Origin: Alnus glutinosa | Taxonomy: Eukaryota > Streptophyta > Magnoliopsida > Fagales > Betulaceae | Length of the DNA stretch: 64,000 nt | NCBI RefSeq assembly: GCF_958979055.1 | Contig: NC_084887.1 | Coordinates: forward strand, 38,567,120-38,631,119 | Direction: 5' to 3' | Part shown: piece by piece, positions 61,979 to 64,000 of the stretch | Numbering within the stretch: the stretch's first letter is position 1 | How the letters are laid out: each line of letters starts with the position of its first letter | Translations under genes and position numbers: made by a program | The notes under the pieces: model-generated | What the model was told of the DNA's origin: nothing | Database searches by the model: none | Seen by the model: the letters and a program-made list of their open reading frames with translations, nothing else

Positions 61979-62105
61979 AAAGATGAGGCAATGGAAAATC
62001 AATGATTTCCGTCCAATTAGCTTAGTGGGTGGTGTATACAAAATTCTCTCTAAGGTCTTGACGAATAGGTTGAAATCGATATTGGGAAAGATTGTCTCAA
62101 GTTCT

Positions 62106-63360
62106 TTTTTTTTTAATAAGTAAATTTAGTTTTATTGAAAGCGTAAAGCGTCCCTACGTACACTGGAAGTATACAACAAGAAACACCTAACTAGAAAAGG
62201 AAAGGGAAAAAGAAACAAGAAAATCAGCAAAGCTAATGGATAAAGGGTACAAAAAAGCCATCAACCAGAGATATAGCGTATGGAGAAACAACTCTAACAC
62301 CTCCTCTAGGGAGCTCTCTAGGTTCTCAAAACACCCAAAGTTTATTTCTCTCCAAATACACCAAAAAATGCATATAGGCACTATCTTCCACGTTGTAGCG
62401 CTCCTTGATCTCCCAGACTTCCACCAACAAGCAACTAGGTCTAGCACACTCCTAGGCATGACCCAAGAAATACCAAAGCGAGAGAAGATGTTCCACAGAG
62501 CGGAGGCCACATCACAATGCAGAAGAATATGGTCCATTAATTCCCCATCTCGCTTGCATAGGCAGCATCTATCTACAATGATTATGTGCCTCTTCCTGAG
62601 ATTGTCCAAAGTAAGGATTCTTCCTAGAGCTGCAGACCATGTGAAGAAAGCTACCCTCGAGGGTGCTTGAGTCCGCCACACTCTCTTCCAAGGGAACCGA
62701 GTTCCTCCAGAACACGTCAAGGAACCAAAATAAGACTTAACCCTGAACACACCTTTCTTGGAAGGGACCCATCTAAGACAGTCTGCCCGATCTCTATTCA
62801 CCCTGGTAGAGTGTAAAACTTGGAAGAATGAGGCAAAAACATCTACTTCCCAATCATGCGCCTCTCTAACAAAGCTCACGTTCCACTGAATGGACCCGCC
62901 CAAAACCTCCATATTGTCAGCCACTAATGCATCATTCACCCGAGCAATACCAAAGAGATCAGGAAACACTTCTTTCAGAATCATATCTCCGCACCACAAG
63001 TCATGCCAAAATCTAGTCTTACTCCCATCCCCCACTTCAAATCTAAGAAATGTGGAAAAGCTCTCCCATCCTTTCCTTATGTACTTCCACAACCCTACTC
63101 CAAAAGCCCCTGCAAACTCACGGGAGCACCACCCACCCCACAAACTACCATACTTGGAATCTACCGCAACTCTCCACCAAGCATCTCTTTCCATGCCAAA
63201 GCGCCACAACCATTTTCCTAACAACGCGCAGTTGAACAACACCAAATTCCTAATGCCAAGCCCCCCTTTTGAAATTGGGGTACAAACCTTCGCCCAACTC
63301 ACCAAATGATATTTAAATTCTTCACCCATTCCACACCAAAGAAAATTTTGTTGTAGTGGT
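62106..63360 (-). mobile_element. 5'-truncated minus-strand LINE nested in plus-strand LINE
   Basis: A poly(T) run at 62106-62114 is the poly(A) tail on the minus strand. It is followed by the 3' untranslated region and a long open frame. The element ends at about 63357-63361, where the plus-strand LINE resumes (VAKECLD). About 16 codons of the target element appear to be missing at the junction, and no target duplication is evident. The tail matches the remnant in ARP2 intron 13. Confidence 0.82.
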
Positions 63361-63365
63361 GGCAA
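62187..63365 (-). pseudogene. LINE polyprotein C-terminal part (zf-RVT)
   Basis: An uninterrupted frame of 392 codons starts (non-ATG, truncated) at [20 protein letters not shown] and contains GGLGIRNLVLFNCALLGKWLW. The zf-RVT region follows with FPWKRVWRTQAPSRVAFFTW and RCCLCKRDGELMDHILLHC. It ends in the family tail WKIVPICIFWCIWREIN. It lacks the endonuclease and reverse transcriptase. The intact frame suggests a recent insertion. Confidence 0.82.
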
Positions 63366-64000
63366 AAGAATGTTTGGATAATCGGATTCGATCTTTGGAA
63401 CCAGAAGTATTGTGTAAATTGGATTTGGAAAAGGCCTATGATCAGATAAACTGGGAGTTTCTATTATACCTGTTGAAGAGAGGTGGCTAGTTTGGATAGA
63501 ACATTGAATATCTACATTCTACGGTGCGGTTTTCCCTTCTCGGCAATGGGTCTCCATCTGGTTTCTTTAGTGGTTCACATGGATTATGACAAGGAGACCC
63601 ATTATCTCATTTATTGTTTGTTGTGTTATAAAGGTATCAAGTAGGATGATTTCTGCTACTGGGGACAAAGGGCTCGAATCTAGATTTTCGGTGGGAGTGA
63701 GGAATCATGAAGAGATGATAGTCTCGCATTTGATGTTTGCAAACGATACTCTGATCTTTTGTGAGCCTAATTGTGAACATCTCTATAACCTACAATGTCT
63801 ATTCTTATGTTTTAAAGCAGTGTTGGGGTTGAAGATAAACTTATCCAAGTCAGAGATTGTTCCCATAGACGATGTGGGTGATGTTGAAGGGTTGGCTAGC
63901 ATTCTCAGGTGTAGAGTGGCTTATTTGCCGATGAAGTATTTGGGTCATCCTCTAGGAGCTCCTTACAAGGCTTCTACCATTTGGAATGACATTATTGAGA

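Larger units (their letters stand above)
61530..64000 (+). mobile_element. plus-strand LINE, interrupted, continues past window
   Basis: A degraded L1-type non-LTR retrotransposon in the RPRD-type gene intron. Readable parts before the breaks are [41 protein letters not shown] and [18 protein letters not shown]. After the inserted minus-strand LINE it resumes with [42 protein letters not shown] then QGDPLSHLLFVV. It continues with VSHLMFANDTLIFCEPN (the catalytic YADD/FADD box, here FAND) and LKINLSKSE. Frameshifts and stops are frequent. The left border is approximate. Confidence 0.85.

Overview
The window is nuclear DNA of a dicotyledonous plant. Genes have GT-AG introns and plant-type promoters. 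They belong to plant families: a suberin BAHD feruloyltransferase, a CC-type glutaredoxin, an Ole e 1 domain protein, a membrane-anchored ubiquitin-fold protein and GRAS factors. The rest is AT-rich DNA full of retrotransposon and MITE debris. A RAM1-type GRAS gene implies a host of arbuscular mycorrhiza, so not a Brassicaceae. The repeats (LINE tails, gag-type copia, GGTGG-rich MULE) suggest a woody rosid, perhaps Fagales, but this is only an inference.

Layout. 1-3827: a minus-strand Ty1/copia element with both LTRs partly in view; it is internally deleted in frame and carries a nested solo LTR. 5651-7672 (-): complete ribosomal protein eL8 (RPL7a) gene, 7 exons. 9960-17408 (+): complete ARP2 gene, 15 exons, with a MITE in intron 12 and a LINE tail plus a MULE-type MITE in intron 13. 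19915-22822 (+): BAHD acyltransferase of the ASFT/HHT type, 2 exons, with a 949-bp MULE-like element in its intron. 24185-26740 (+): degraded copia element. 29271-29871 (-): Pollen Ole e 1 domain protein, 2 exons. 32083-32265 (-): F-box-associated fragment. 35160-37882 (+): RAM1-like GRAS gene, 2 exons. 39145-43285 (-): MUB gene, 3 coding exons. 46600-46703: short SINE with a 14-bp target duplication. 48244-48714: hAT-like element. 52418-52795 (-): intronless CC-type glutaredoxin of the ROXY1/2 class. 60005 to beyond 61459 (-): last two exons of a CID/RPRD1-type gene. Its intron holds a nest of non-LTR elements: a plus-strand LINE with a SINE and an opposite-strand LINE inside it, running off the window end.

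The host genes form no pathway cluster. eL8 and ARP2 are divergent housekeeping genes about 2.3 kb apart. ASFT (suberin), RAM1 (mycorrhiza) and ROXY (TGA partner) are independent single genes. I found no convincing new multi-gene system. The strongest unusual signals are a copia element with near-identical LTRs but several in-frame deletions (probably moved in trans), nested insertions with clean target duplications, an exon-like fragment with splice signals downstream of RAM1, and a perfect GC-rich palindrome upstream of RAM1. Exon borders were worked out by hand from reading frame, splice signals and family knowledge. No alignment or expression data were available.
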